A DNA stretch of 64,000 nt from assembly GCF_014653695.1 (NCBI RefSeq), contig NZ_BNAR01000005.1, positions 620,001-684,000 of the forward strand, given 5' to 3'. This document shows positions 8,457-16,061 of this stretch, one piece after another. Under the pieces are notes generated by a model. It worked only from the letters and a program-made list of their open reading frames with translations, made no database searches and had not been told where the DNA came from. Within the stretch, counting starts at the first letter, position 1. Each line of letters starts with the position of its first letter. Position numbers and translations under genes: made by a program. This DNA comes from Lentzea cavernae (GTDB lineage: Bacteria > Actinomycetota > Actinomycetes > Mycobacteriales > Pseudonocardiaceae).

Positions 8457-8469
8457 AGCTTCGGGCGTC

Positions 8470-9423
8470 ATGAGAGCTGTCGCGGTGCAGGAGTTCGGCG
8501 GGCCGGAGGGGATGGCGGTCGTCGCGCTGCCGGCGCCCGTCGCGGCCCGGTCCCAGGTTCTGGTCGACGTCGAGGCGATCGGGGTCGGTGGCGTCGACGC
8601 GGTGATCCGGCGTGGTGATCTGGCCGCGTACGGGTTCCGGGAGGGGCACGTCCTCGGCGGGGAGGTCGCCGGTGTCGTGGCGGCGGTCGGCGACGGCGTG
8701 GACCCGGCGTGGATCGGCCGGCGCGTCTGGGCGCCGACCGGGACGGGGGGCGGGTACGCGGAGCGGGCGGTGGCGTCGGCGGACGAGGTCGTGCCGCTTC
8801 CCGGCCGGTTGTCCGCCGTGGACGCCGTGGCTCTGGGAAGTGCCGGTGTAGTGGCGCACTTCGGCCTCGCGCACGCCCGGTTCGCCGCCGGGGAGTCCGT
8901 GCTGGTGCGGGGCGCGGCGGGCAGCCTCGGGATCATGACCGTCCAGCTCGCGGCACGGAGCGGTGCGGGCGTGGTGGCCGTCACGACGTCGTCGGCCGCA
9001 CGCGGCGAACGACTGCGCGCACTCGGCGCGACCCACGTGCTGAACCGCGCGGGTGAGGGCTCTCCCGCGGGCTTCGACGTGATCATCGACGTCGTGGCCG
9101 GTCCGGACGTGCCGTCGTTCTTCGACGTGCTCAACCCGAACGGGCGCCTCGTCGTGGTCGGCGCCGTCGGCGGCCAGCCACCGGCGGATTTCGGTGCCCG
9201 GGTCATGGTGTTGTTCCAGAAGTCGTTGTCGTTCAGCACGTTCAGCGCCAACACCGTGCCGAACGACGACAAGCGGGCGGTGAGGACCGCTCAGTTCGCC
9301 GAAGCCGCTCGCGGTGACCTGACGGCGGTGGTGCACGAGGTGTTGCCCCTCGCGCAGGCCGCGTCCGCCCACCGCAGGATGGAGGCGGGTGAGGTGTTCG
9401 GCCGGGTCGTGCTGACCCCGTGA
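8470..9423 (+). CDS. Zinc-independent quinone oxidoreductase-type MDR reductase
   Basis: A 317-residue medium-chain dehydrogenase/reductase of the quinone-oxidoreductase (Qor) type. The GroES-like N-terminal half is followed by a cofactor motif (VLVRGAAGSLGIMTVQLAA near residues 138-156) and a strand DVIIDVVAG near residue 203. No zinc-ligand cysteines are visible. It probably reduces quinones or enones with NADPH. It is transcribed away from the TetR gene across a shared palindromic operator, a common arrangement for stress-inducible reductases. A hairpin-like sequence at 9427-9451 follows the stop. Confidence 0.9.
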   Translation: MRAVAVQEFGGPEGMAVVALPAPVAARSQVLVDVEAIGVGGVDAVIRRGDLAAYGFREGHVLGGEVAGVVAAVGDGVDPAWIGRRVWAPTGTGGGYAERAVASADEVVPLPGRLSAVDAVALGSAGVVAHFGLAHARFAAGESVLVRGAAGSLGIMTVQLAARSGAGVVAVTTSSAARGERLRALGATHVLNRAGEGSPAGFDVIIDVVAGPDVPSFFDVLNPNGRLVVVGAVGGQPPADFGARVMVLFQKSLSFSTFSANTVPNDDKRAVRTAQFAEAARGDLTAVVHEVLPLAQAASAHRRMEAGEVFGRVVLTP

Positions 9424-9426
9424 CGG

Positions 9427-9456
9427 ATCGTGGCACCACAGGTCCCACGATGTGGT
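9427..9456. promoter_or_regulatory. Two interleaved inverted repeats after the Qor-type gene
   Basis: ATCGTGG (9427-9433) pairs with CCACGAT (9445-9451), and ACCACA (9435-9440) pairs with TGTGGT (9451-9456), so two exclusive hairpins are possible. They lie four bases after the stop at 9423 and about 80 bp before the next start. They could terminate upstream transcription or serve as an operator. There is no T-run. Confidence 0.35.
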
Positions 9457-9535
9457 CGGGCTTGTCTCCGCGGCACCGTGCGACGAGTGTTCTCCCTGCG
9501 GGAAAAGGATACCCGTCTGTCCACACGGGAGAGTC

Positions 9536-11326
9536 ATGACCAGGTACGTGATCATCGGCGGAGGGGCCGTCGGTGCCACCCTCGCCGCCGAGCTGCACCG
9601 CGCCGACCGGCAGGTGGTCCTCGTCGCCAGGGGCGCGAACCTCGAGGCGCTGCGCGAGCGCGGGCTGCGGTACGTGACCCCGCGGGGCACCGAGGTGGTC
9701 CACCTGCCGGTGGCGGGCGGGCCGGACGAGGTCGAGCTGCACCACGACGACGTCCTCGTGCTGGCGACGAAGTCCCAGGACACCGAGGAAGTGGTGCGGA
9801 CCTGGGCGTGGCGTCCGGTCGGCGGCAGCACGGCCGCCGCGGCACTTCCGGTGGTGGTGCTGCAGAACGGGCTGGAGAACGAGCGGATCGCCCTGCGGCG
9901 GTTCGAGACCGTGTTCGGGGCCGTGGTCTGGGTGCCGACGAGCCACCTCGAACCCGGTGAGGTCGTCTCCCCCGCCGAGCCCGCGGTGGGCGCGCTGTGG
10001 CTCGGCGCCTACCCGAGCGGGATCCACCCGAGGCTCAGCCCCATCGCCGCCGACCTCACCGCCGCGCGGTTCCACGTCGAGGTGGTCGGGGACGTCCAGC
10101 GCTGGAAGGCGGCGAAGCTCGTCTCCAACACCGCCAACGGCCTCGGCGCCCTCTACGCGCCGAGCTCCCTGCGCGACGCCGCCGCGCGGATCACCCGCCA
10201 GGAGGCCGAACTGGTCCTCGGGGTCGGCGGCATCACGCCCGGTCAGGTGACCGAGGCCGTGGTGATCCACGACATCCCCGGTCACGGCAGGCAGGGCGGT
10301 TCGACCTGGCAGAGCCTGCACCGCGGCGGTGCCCCGGAGACCGACTACCTCAACGGCGAGATCGTGTTGCAGGCCAGGCTGTCCGGCCGCACCGCGCCCT
10401 ACAACGCCGCGCTCGCCGAACGAGTGCAACGCGCCGTCGCCGACGGGGCGACGCCGGGCGGTCTCGGCGACGCCGACCTCCTCGCGACCCTGCCGGACCT
10501 CACCCGCCGCACCGTGCTCGTCGAGCCCGCCGAGCTGAACGACCTGCTCCAGCACGAGAGCGCGCCGCTCGTGCTCGACGTCCGCTGGGCGCTGGGCGAC
10601 CCGGCCGGGCACGACCACTACCGGGCGGGGCACGTTCCCGGCGCGGTCTACGTGGACCTCGACACCGAACTGGCGGCACCGCCCGGTGGCACGGCCGGGC
10701 GGCACCCGCTGCCCGACGTCGCCGACCTCCAGGCCGCCGCCCGCCGGTGGGGCGTCACGGCATCGCGCCCGGTGGTCGTGTACGACGACAACGGCGGCAC
10801 CTCCGCCGCACGTGCCTGGTGGCTGCTGCGCTGGGCCGGTCTCTCCGACGTGCGCATCCTCGACGGCGCCCTCAAGGCGTGGCAGGCCAAGGGCTTCGCG
10901 CTGGCCACGGGCGACGAGAGCGCCGAACCGGGTGACGTCGACCTGTCCGCCGGTCACCTGCCGACGCTCACGGCCGACGAGGCCGCCACGCTCGCCGACA
11001 AGGGAGTCCTGCTGGACGCCCGTGCCGCCGACCGGTTCCGCGGCGACGTCGAACCGGTCGACCCGCGCGCCGGACACATCCCGGGCGCCCGGTCCGCGCC
11101 GACCGCGGCCAACCTGCGCGACGGCGCCTTCCTGCCCACCGAGGAGCTGCGGGCGAGGTTCGCGGGCCTGGAGCACGAGGACGTCGGCGTGTACTGCGGT
11201 TCCGGTGTGACGGCCGCGCACGAGATCGCCGCGCTCGCCGTGGCGGGCGTGGACGCCGCCCTGTACCCCGGGTCGTGGTCCGCCTGGTCGAACGATCCGG
11301 ACAGGCCCGTCGCGTTCGGGGAATGA
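9536..11326 (+). CDS. Fusion protein: ketopantoate-reductase-like domain + tandem rhodanese (sulfurtransferase)
   Basis: A 596-residue two-enzyme fusion. Residues 1-300 form an ApbA/PanE-like NAD(P)H domain: GxGxxG variant IIGGGAVGATLAAEL at 6-20, NGLENE near 111, and a Lys-rich KAAKLVSN helix near 191-198. Residues ~325-596 form a two-domain thiosulfate/mercaptopyruvate sulfurtransferase. The first rhodanese domain is non-catalytic (YDDNGGTSAARAW), and the second carries the active-site loop CGSGVTA with Cys554. ATG 9536 is preceded by a GGGAGA ribosome-binding site. The fusion suggests that a carbonyl or thiol intermediate is reduced and its sulfur transferred by one polypeptide, consistent with the sulfur-related genes nearby. 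The substrate is unknown, and true ketopantoate activity is unlikely given the context. Confidence 0.88.
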   Translation: MTRYVIIGGGAVGATLAAELHRADRQVVLVARGANLEALRERGLRYVTPRGTEVVHLPVAGGPDEVELHHDDVLVLATKSQDTEEVVRTWAWRPVGGSTAAAALPVVVLQNGLENERIALRRFETVFGAVVWVPTSHLEPGEVVSPAEPAVGALWLGAYPSGIHPRLSPIAADLTAARFHVEVVGDVQRWKAAKLVSNTANGLGALYAPSSLRDAAARITRQEAELVLGVGGITPGQVTEAVVIHDIPGHGRQGGSTWQSLHRGGAPETDYLNGEIVLQARLSGRTAPYNAALAERVQRAVADGATPGGLGDADLLATLPDLTRRTVLVEPAELNDLLQHESAPLVLDVRWALGDPAGHDHYRAGHVPGAVYVDLDTELAAPPGGTAGRHPLPDVADLQAAARRWGVTASRPVVVYDDNGGTSAARAWWLLRWAGLSDVRILDGALKAWQAKGFALATGDESAEPGDVDLSAGHLPTLTADEAATLADKGVLLDARAADRFRGDVEPVDPRAGHIPGARSAPTAANLRDGAFLPTEELRARFAGLEHEDVGVYCGSGVTAAHEIAALAVAGVDAALYPGSWSAWSNDPDRPVAFGE

Positions 11327-11330
11327 CCCG

Positions 11331-12380
11331 TCAGGCCGACGGCGTCCACCCCAGGGCGGACGCCGCGGTCGTGGCGAGGTCCGTGAGCAGGCGGACGTCG
11401 TCGGCCAGGCTGAACGCGGGCGGCAGGAACAGCACGACCTCGTCCGCCGCCCGCAGGCCGGGATCGGCGAGCACCGCCTCCGCGACGTCGTCGGGCGAGC
11501 CGTGGAAGACGGGGCTGATGCGCATGCCGGCGGGGAGGTCGGCGGTGATCACCGGTTCCAGCGCGCCGCGCGGCCGTGACGCGGCCATGCCCTCGGTGCG
11601 GCGCTGGAGGTCGTAGGCGGCGTACTTCTCCCCCAGGTCGGCGGTCGGCGCGGGCAGGATCGACGCCGCGACGGCCACCGGCGGCGGCGGTGTGCCGTGC
11701 TTGTCCCGCCACGTCGTGCGGTACGCCTCGATGATCCGCGCCTGGTACTCGCCGAACGTCTCCCCCTCGGCCAGGTCGTGCAGCACGGTCCCGGTGATCA
11801 ACCCGATGCCGAGTTCCGCCGCCCTCACCGCCGATCCGAGGCTCGCCGCTCCCTGCCGCACGCGGGACAGCAGCCCTGGGCTGTGGGGCGTCACCCTCAG
11901 CTCGGTGCCCACCGGGGCGCCCTGGCCCGGACCGTCCACCACGTGCAGCGGAGAGCCGCCCACCGCCGTCAGGAACCGTTCCTGACGGCGCTGCGCCTCG
12001 GTGCGCGCATCCGTCTCAACGGTTCCGAAGACGGCGTCGAAAGCGGCGTTGGCTCCCGTGGCGACGGCCAGTTCGAGACGGCGGCCGACCAGGAGGTCGG
12101 TGGTTCCGGCGGCCTCGGCGAGCAGGATCGGGTCCTGGTAGCGCATCGGCAGGACGGCGGTGCCCAGACGGATGCGGTGCGTGTGCTGGCCGACGGCCGC
12201 GAGGAACGGCAGCGGCGAGGACAGGTAGTGGTCGAAGTGCCGCTGGTAGACCCAGCCGGACTGGTAGCCCAGCGCCTCCGCGGCGCGGAACAGGGCGATG
12301 CCGCCCCGCAGGCCGTGCTCCGGCCCGTTGTCGTCGTCGAACGAGACGCGCGTGTTGAAGCCGAGGCGGGCGAGGGTCAT
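11331..12380 (-). CDS. LLM-class flavin-dependent oxidoreductase
   Basis: A 349-residue luciferase-like monooxygenase, a TIM barrel using reduced FMN or F420. The N-terminal strand (LGFNTRVSF), a GWVYQRHFDHYLSSPL region near residues 40-55 and the IRLGTAVLPMRYQDPILLAEAAGTTD-type segment near residues 70-95 are family features. ATG 12380 overlaps the stop of the ABC ATPase gene (ATGA). It is therefore the last gene of the peptide-type importer operon and probably oxidises the imported compound. In this neighbourhood a C-S bond-cleaving monooxygenase is a reasonable inference, unproven. Confidence 0.9.
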   Translation of the reverse strand: MTLARLGFNTRVSFDDDNGPEHGLRGGIALFRAAEALGYQSGWVYQRHFDHYLSSPLPFLAAVGQHTHRIRLGTAVLPMRYQDPILLAEAAGTTDLLVGRRLELAVATGANAAFDAVFGTVETDARTEAQRRQERFLTAVGGSPLHVVDGPGQGAPVGTELRVTPHSPGLLSRVRQGAASLGSAVRAAELGIGLITGTVLHDLAEGETFGEYQARIIEAYRTTWRDKHGTPPPPVAVAASILPAPTADLGEKYAAYDLQRRTEGMAASRPRGALEPVITADLPAGMRISPVFHGSPDDVAEAVLADPGLRAADEVVLFLPPAFSLADDVRLLTDLATTAASALGWTPSA

Positions 12381-13981
12381 CGAAGTCCTTTCACACCAGC
12401 GGGAACCGACTCCACGAGTGCGCGCGTGTAGGGCTCGCGCGGTGAGTCGAACACCGTCTTCACCGGGCCGCTCTCGACGATCCGGCCCCGGTGCATCACG
12501 GAGACCGTGTGCGCGAGCTGCCGGACCAGGGCGAGGTCGTGCGACACGAACACGTAGGTCAGGCCGAGTTCCGCCTGCAACGACAGCAGCACCTCGACGA
12601 TGCCGGCCTGCACGGTGACGTCGAGCGCCGAGGTCGGTTCGTCGAGCACGATCACGTCCGGCCGCAGCACGAGCGACCGGGCGATCGCGACCCGTTGCCG
12701 CTGGCCGCCCGACAACGCCGACGGCCTGCGGGACACCAGGTCGGGGCTCAGCCCGACGGCGTCCAGCGCCTCGCGCACCCGGCCGGCGCGTTCGGCGCGC
12801 GTCCCGACCCGGTACCGGTCGAGCGACTCGCCCACCAGCCTGCCGACCGTCCACGTGGGATCGAGCGAGGTGAACGGGTTCTGGTACACCAGCTGCAGGT
12901 GCCGGCGGACGGCGCGGAGGTCGCGGTGCGTCCGCCCGGTGACCTCCTCGCCGGCGACGGTGATGCTGCCGCTGTCCGGCGCCTCCAGCCCGAGCAGCAG
13001 GCGGATCGTCGTCGTCTTGCCGGAACCGGACTCCCCGACCAGCGCGTGGGTCTCCCCCGCCCCGACCGCGAGGGACACGTCGTCCACGGCTTTGAGGTCG
13101 CCGAACGACTTGGTCACGCCACTGACGCGGATCTTCGCCTCGGACTCGTCCGGCACGGTGCGCAGATGCTCGTAGCGGTCGGGGTTGAGCGCGGGGACGT
13201 CCGCGTGCAGGCGCTCGGCGTAGGCCGACGCGGGCGCGGTGAACACCGCCGCCGTGTCCCCGGACTCCTGGACCACGCCGTCCTTGAGCACGACGAGCGA
13301 GTCGGCCCGTTCGGCGGCGATGGCGAGGTCGTGGGTGATCAGGAGCAGGCTGATGTCCAGGTCCTGGCGCAGCTGGGAGAGCAGGTCGAGGATGCGCTTC
13401 TGGATGGTGACGTCGAGCGCGGAGGTCGGTTCGTCGGCGACGATCAGCCGCGGCCGCGGCAGCACGGTCAGTCCGATGAGGACTCTTTGCAGCATCCCGC
13501 CGGAGAGCTGGTGCGGGTAGGAGCCGAAGACCCGGCGCGGGTCGTCCAGCCCGACCTGGGCGAACGCGTCGAGCACCCGTTCCCTGCTCGGCTCCCCCGC
13601 CAGGGCAGCGGCCTCCAGCGCCTGGGAGCCGACCGTGCGCACCGGGTTGAGCGCGTGGCTCGGGTCCTGCGGCACGAACCCGATGGACCGGCCGCGCAAC
13701 GGCCGGAACCGCTTCTCCGGCAACGACAGCACGTCCTGGCCCGCGAAGTCGACCACGCCCTCCGCCCTGCCCGACCGGGGCAGCAGGCGCAGCACCGAGC
13801 GGGCGATCGTGGACTTGCCCGACCCCGACTCACCGATCAGGGCGAGGCTCTCCCCGCGCCGCAGGGAGAAGCTGACGTCGGACACGACCTGGTGCGGGCC
13901 GTAGGACACGGAGAGTCCGGTCACGTTCAGCACGGTGGCCGTCGTGACGCGGTCGAGGGTCAGTCGGTCTTGCGGAGCCAT
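12377..13981 (-). CDS. Dipeptide/oligopeptide-type ABC ATPase, two fused ATPase domains (DppD-DppF-like)
   Basis: A 534-residue protein containing two complete ABC domains, equivalent to DppD and DppF in one chain. Each half has a Walker A (GESGSGKST near residues 52-60; GESGSGKTT near 315), a signature (LSGGMLQR and LSGGQRQR), a Walker B ending in ADEPTSALD or LDEPTSALD, and the switch-loop His. The chosen ATG 13981 overlaps the permease 3' end by 22 bp; a GTG twelve codons later is the alternative. The stop overlaps the LLM gene (ATGA). It powers the permease pair encoded upstream. Confidence 0.93.
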   Translation of the reverse strand: MAPQDRLTLDRVTTATVLNVTGLSVSYGPHQVVSDVSFSLRRGESLALIGESGSGKSTIARSVLRLLPRSGRAEGVVDFAGQDVLSLPEKRFRPLRGRSIGFVPQDPSHALNPVRTVGSQALEAAALAGEPSRERVLDAFAQVGLDDPRRVFGSYPHQLSGGMLQRVLIGLTVLPRPRLIVADEPTSALDVTIQKRILDLLSQLRQDLDISLLLITHDLAIAAERADSLVVLKDGVVQESGDTAAVFTAPASAYAERLHADVPALNPDRYEHLRTVPDESEAKIRVSGVTKSFGDLKAVDDVSLAVGAGETHALVGESGSGKTTTIRLLLGLEAPDSGSITVAGEEVTGRTHRDLRAVRRHLQLVYQNPFTSLDPTWTVGRLVGESLDRYRVGTRAERAGRVREALDAVGLSPDLVSRRPSALSGGQRQRVAIARSLVLRPDVIVLDEPTSALDVTVQAGIVEVLLSLQAELGLTYVFVSHDLALVRQLAHTVSVMHRGRIVESGPVKTVFDSPREPYTRALVESVPAGVKGLR

Positions 13982-15027
13982 CGGCTGATCCTGTTCACGG
14001 AGAGGACTGTCGTGATCATGACGAGTGCCGGCGCGTAGACCAGCCACGGGGACAGCGGGTAGTCCTTGCCGACCGAGATCAGCAGCCCCCAGTCCGACGC
14101 GGGCGGCGGGTCGCCGTAGCCGAGGAACGCGAGCCCGGCGATGAGCAGGATCGAGTAGCCGAACTGCAGCACCGCGAGCGACAGCAGCGACCGCGAGGCG
14201 TTGGGCAGCACGTGGCGCACGAGGATGTGCCACTGCGCCCCGCCGTGCAGGTAGGCGGCCTCGACGAACACGGCGCGGCGGGTCTTGAGCACCTCCGACC
14301 GCATGACCCTGGCGAAGATGCCCACCGCGGACACACCGGTGGCGATGGCGGCGTTGGTCGTCTCGAACCCGAGCGCGCTGACCACGATCACCGCCAGCAG
14401 GAACTCCGGGATCGCCAGCAGCACGTCCACGAGCCGTGCCAGCACGGTGTCCGTCCAGCCGCCCACGAACCCCGCGACCAGTCCGATCAGGCCGCCGACC
14501 ACCACCGCGATGCTCACGGCCAGGAGCGCGCTGCTCACCGACGACGCGGTGCCGTGCACGACCCGTGCGAAGAGGTCGCGGCCGAGGTGGTCGGTGCCGA
14601 ACAGGTGAGCGGCGCTCGGTGCGGCGAACTTGTCCGCCGGGACGCCGGCGGCGGGGTTCTGGGAGGCGAACAGGCCGGGCAGGAACGACCACAGCAGCAC
14701 CAGGCCGATGACGCCGAGAGACAGCGCGGCTGTGAAGGGGACGCGGGGGCGAAGGCCGGGACGGGAGCGGAACCAGGACCGAAATCGGGACTGGGAGTGG
14801 GGCTGGGGCTGGAAGTGGGGCTGCGGCTGGAGCTGGGGCTGGAGCTGGGGCTGGAGCTGGGAGTGGGGCTGGGAGTGGGGCTGGGAGTGGGGCTGCGGCT
14901 GCGGCTGGGCCTGGGGCTGGGGCTGGGAGTGGGGCTGGGGCTGGGGCTGGAGCTGGGAGTGGGGCTGGGGCTGGGAGTGGGGCTGGGGCTGGGGCTGGGG
15001 CTGGGGCTGGGGCTGGATGAGCGTCAT
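13960..15027 (-). CDS. ABC transporter permease (DppC/OppC-type) with a Gln-Pro repeat tail
   Basis: A 355-residue peptide/nickel-type permease. Residues ~100-355 are a normal DppC: first membrane helix at ~100-117, FGTDHLGRDLFARV near 142-155, further helices, and the coupling-loop region around residue 240-265. Residues ~6-80 are almost entirely Gln, Pro, His and Ser in two-residue units (QP/HS/LQ), encoded by the hexamer repeat at 14788-15014. Such a tail is absent from typical DppC proteins and would lie in the cytoplasm. ATG 15027 overlaps the stop of the partner permease gene (ATGA), which supports the start despite the repeat. The tail may be a slippage product with no function. Confidence 0.88.
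   Translation of the reverse strand: MTLIQPQPQPQPQPQPHSQPQPHSQLQPQPQPHSQPQPQAQPQPQPHSQPHSQPHSQLQPQLQPQLQPQPHFQPQPHSQSRFRSWFRSRPGLRPRVPFTAALSLGVIGLVLLWSFLPGLFASQNPAAGVPADKFAAPSAAHLFGTDHLGRDLFARVVHGTASSVSSALLAVSIAVVVGGLIGLVAGFVGGWTDTVLARLVDVLLAIPEFLLAVIVVSALGFETTNAAIATGVSAVGIFARVMRSEVLKTRRAVFVEAAYLHGGAQWHILVRHVLPNASRSLLSLAVLQFGYSILLIAGLAFLGYGDPPPASDWGLLISVGKDYPLSPWLVYAPALVMITTVLSVNRISRWLRKTD
14788..15014. repeat. Degenerate hexanucleotide repeat, G-rich on + strand
   Basis: About 38 consecutive 6-bp units of the form GGGCTG with variants GGAGTG, GGAGCT and GCGGCT. The coding (minus) strand reads CAGCCC repeats encoding Gln-Pro. The + strand has long runs of GGGGCT, for example near 14990-15014, where four or more G-runs are spaced by two bases, so G-quadruplex folding is possible. 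The tract lies wholly inside the permease gene and preserves its frame. Confidence 0.95.
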
Positions 15028-16061
15028 GCCGTCACCTCCTTCCTGTCACCGGGCGGCCTGCCACCGGGCGGCCTGCCACCGGGCGGCCTGCCACCGGGCT
15101 TCCTGTCGTCGGACCTCCCGTCCCCGAACCGCACCCGCGGGTCGAGCAACGGGTAGACCAGGTCCGCCACCAGGTTCACCACGACGAAGATCACCGCGGC
15201 CAGCGCCACGACCGCCTGCAGCACCGGCAGGTCCTGCGTGGTGACGGACCGCTCGACCAGACTGCCGATCCCGGTCCGCCCGAAGATCTTCTCGGTGATC
15301 ACCGCGCCGCCGAGCAGCTCGCCGACGGTCAGCGCGATCACCGTCACGACCGGTAGCGACGACGGTTTGAGCAGGTGCCGCAGGAACAACCGGGTCTGGC
15401 CGAGCCCGCGCGACCGCGCCACGGCCGCGTACTCCTGGTCCGCCTCGTGGTCGAGGTTCGCGATCAGCACCTCGGCGACCCGTGCCGACACCGGGATGCC
15501 CAGGGCGATGGCCGCGAACAGCGTCGCGAGCCCGCCCTCGGCGTCGATCACCCGGAACGCGCCCAGCTGGAACGCGAACACGTTGATCAGCAGCAGGCCG
15601 ATCACGTAGTTCGGCACCGAGAGGAACAACGACGGGAACGCGCGCAGCACGCCCTGGCCGTAGCGGCGGGGCAGGTAGCGGGTGCCGAACCCGATGGCGA
15701 ACGCCAGCACCAGCGCGACCGCCAGTGCCGACAGCGCCAGGACGATCGTGGACGGCAGGACCTCGCCGATCAGGTCCGACACCGGCCGTCCCGACCGCAG
15801 CGAGACGCCCAGCTCCCCGGTCACGAAGCGGGACAACGACTCCCACAGCTGCACGTACACCGGCCGGTCCAGGCCGTAGTACGCGACGATGGAGGTGATC
15901 TCCTCCTCGGTGAACCCGTTCTGCGGGTTGCGCAGGGTGTTCGTCACCGGGTCGCCGGGCAGCACGCTGATCACGATGAACGTGAACACGTACGCCAGCA
16001 GGATCACCACCAGTGCCTGCAGCACGCGCCGCAGCGCGTAGATCTTGTAGCCGCGGCTCAT
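15024..16061 (-). CDS. ABC transporter permease (DppB/OppB-type)
   Basis: A 345-residue DppB-like permease. The N-terminal helix (LQALVVILLAYVFTFIVISVLPGDP by pattern, residues ~14-38) is followed by the characteristic Pro-Gly-Asp-Pro loop, a large external loop, and five more helices. EYAAVARSRGLGQTRLFLRHLL near residues 215-236 matches the coupling loop. The C-terminus ends in GGRPP repeats encoded by a 15-bp tandem repeat. ATG 16061 overlaps the binding-protein stop (ATGA). It pairs with the adjacent DppC-type permease. Confidence 0.93.
   Translation of the reverse strand: MSRGYKIYALRRVLQALVVILLAYVFTFIVISVLPGDPVTNTLRNPQNGFTEEEITSIVAYYGLDRPVYVQLWESLSRFVTGELGVSLRSGRPVSDLIGEVLPSTIVLALSALAVALVLAFAIGFGTRYLPRRYGQGVLRAFPSLFLSVPNYVIGLLLINVFAFQLGAFRVIDAEGGLATLFAAIALGIPVSARVAEVLIANLDHEADQEYAAVARSRGLGQTRLFLRHLLKPSSLPVVTVIALTVGELLGGAVITEKIFGRTGIGSLVERSVTTQDLPVLQAVVALAAVIFVVVNLVADLVYPLLDPRVRFGDGRSDDRKPGGRPPGGRPPGGRPPGDRKEVTA
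15047..15106. repeat. 15-bp tandem repeat, four units
   Basis: CACCGGGCGGCCTGC occurs at 15047-15061, 15062-15076 and 15077-15091 as exact copies, then once more in altered form. On the minus strand it encodes GGRPP repeats at the C-terminus of the DppB-type permease. It lies only 33 bp from the hexamer repeat in the next gene. Confidence 0.95.

Noticed and set aside
9536-11326. Split into two genes (reductase and rhodanese)
   Set aside because: One uninterrupted frame with a clear linker between residues ~300 and 325 and no internal ribosome-binding site.
14788-15014. CRISPR-like array
   Set aside because: Units are 6 bp with no unique spacers, and the tract is inside a coding frame.
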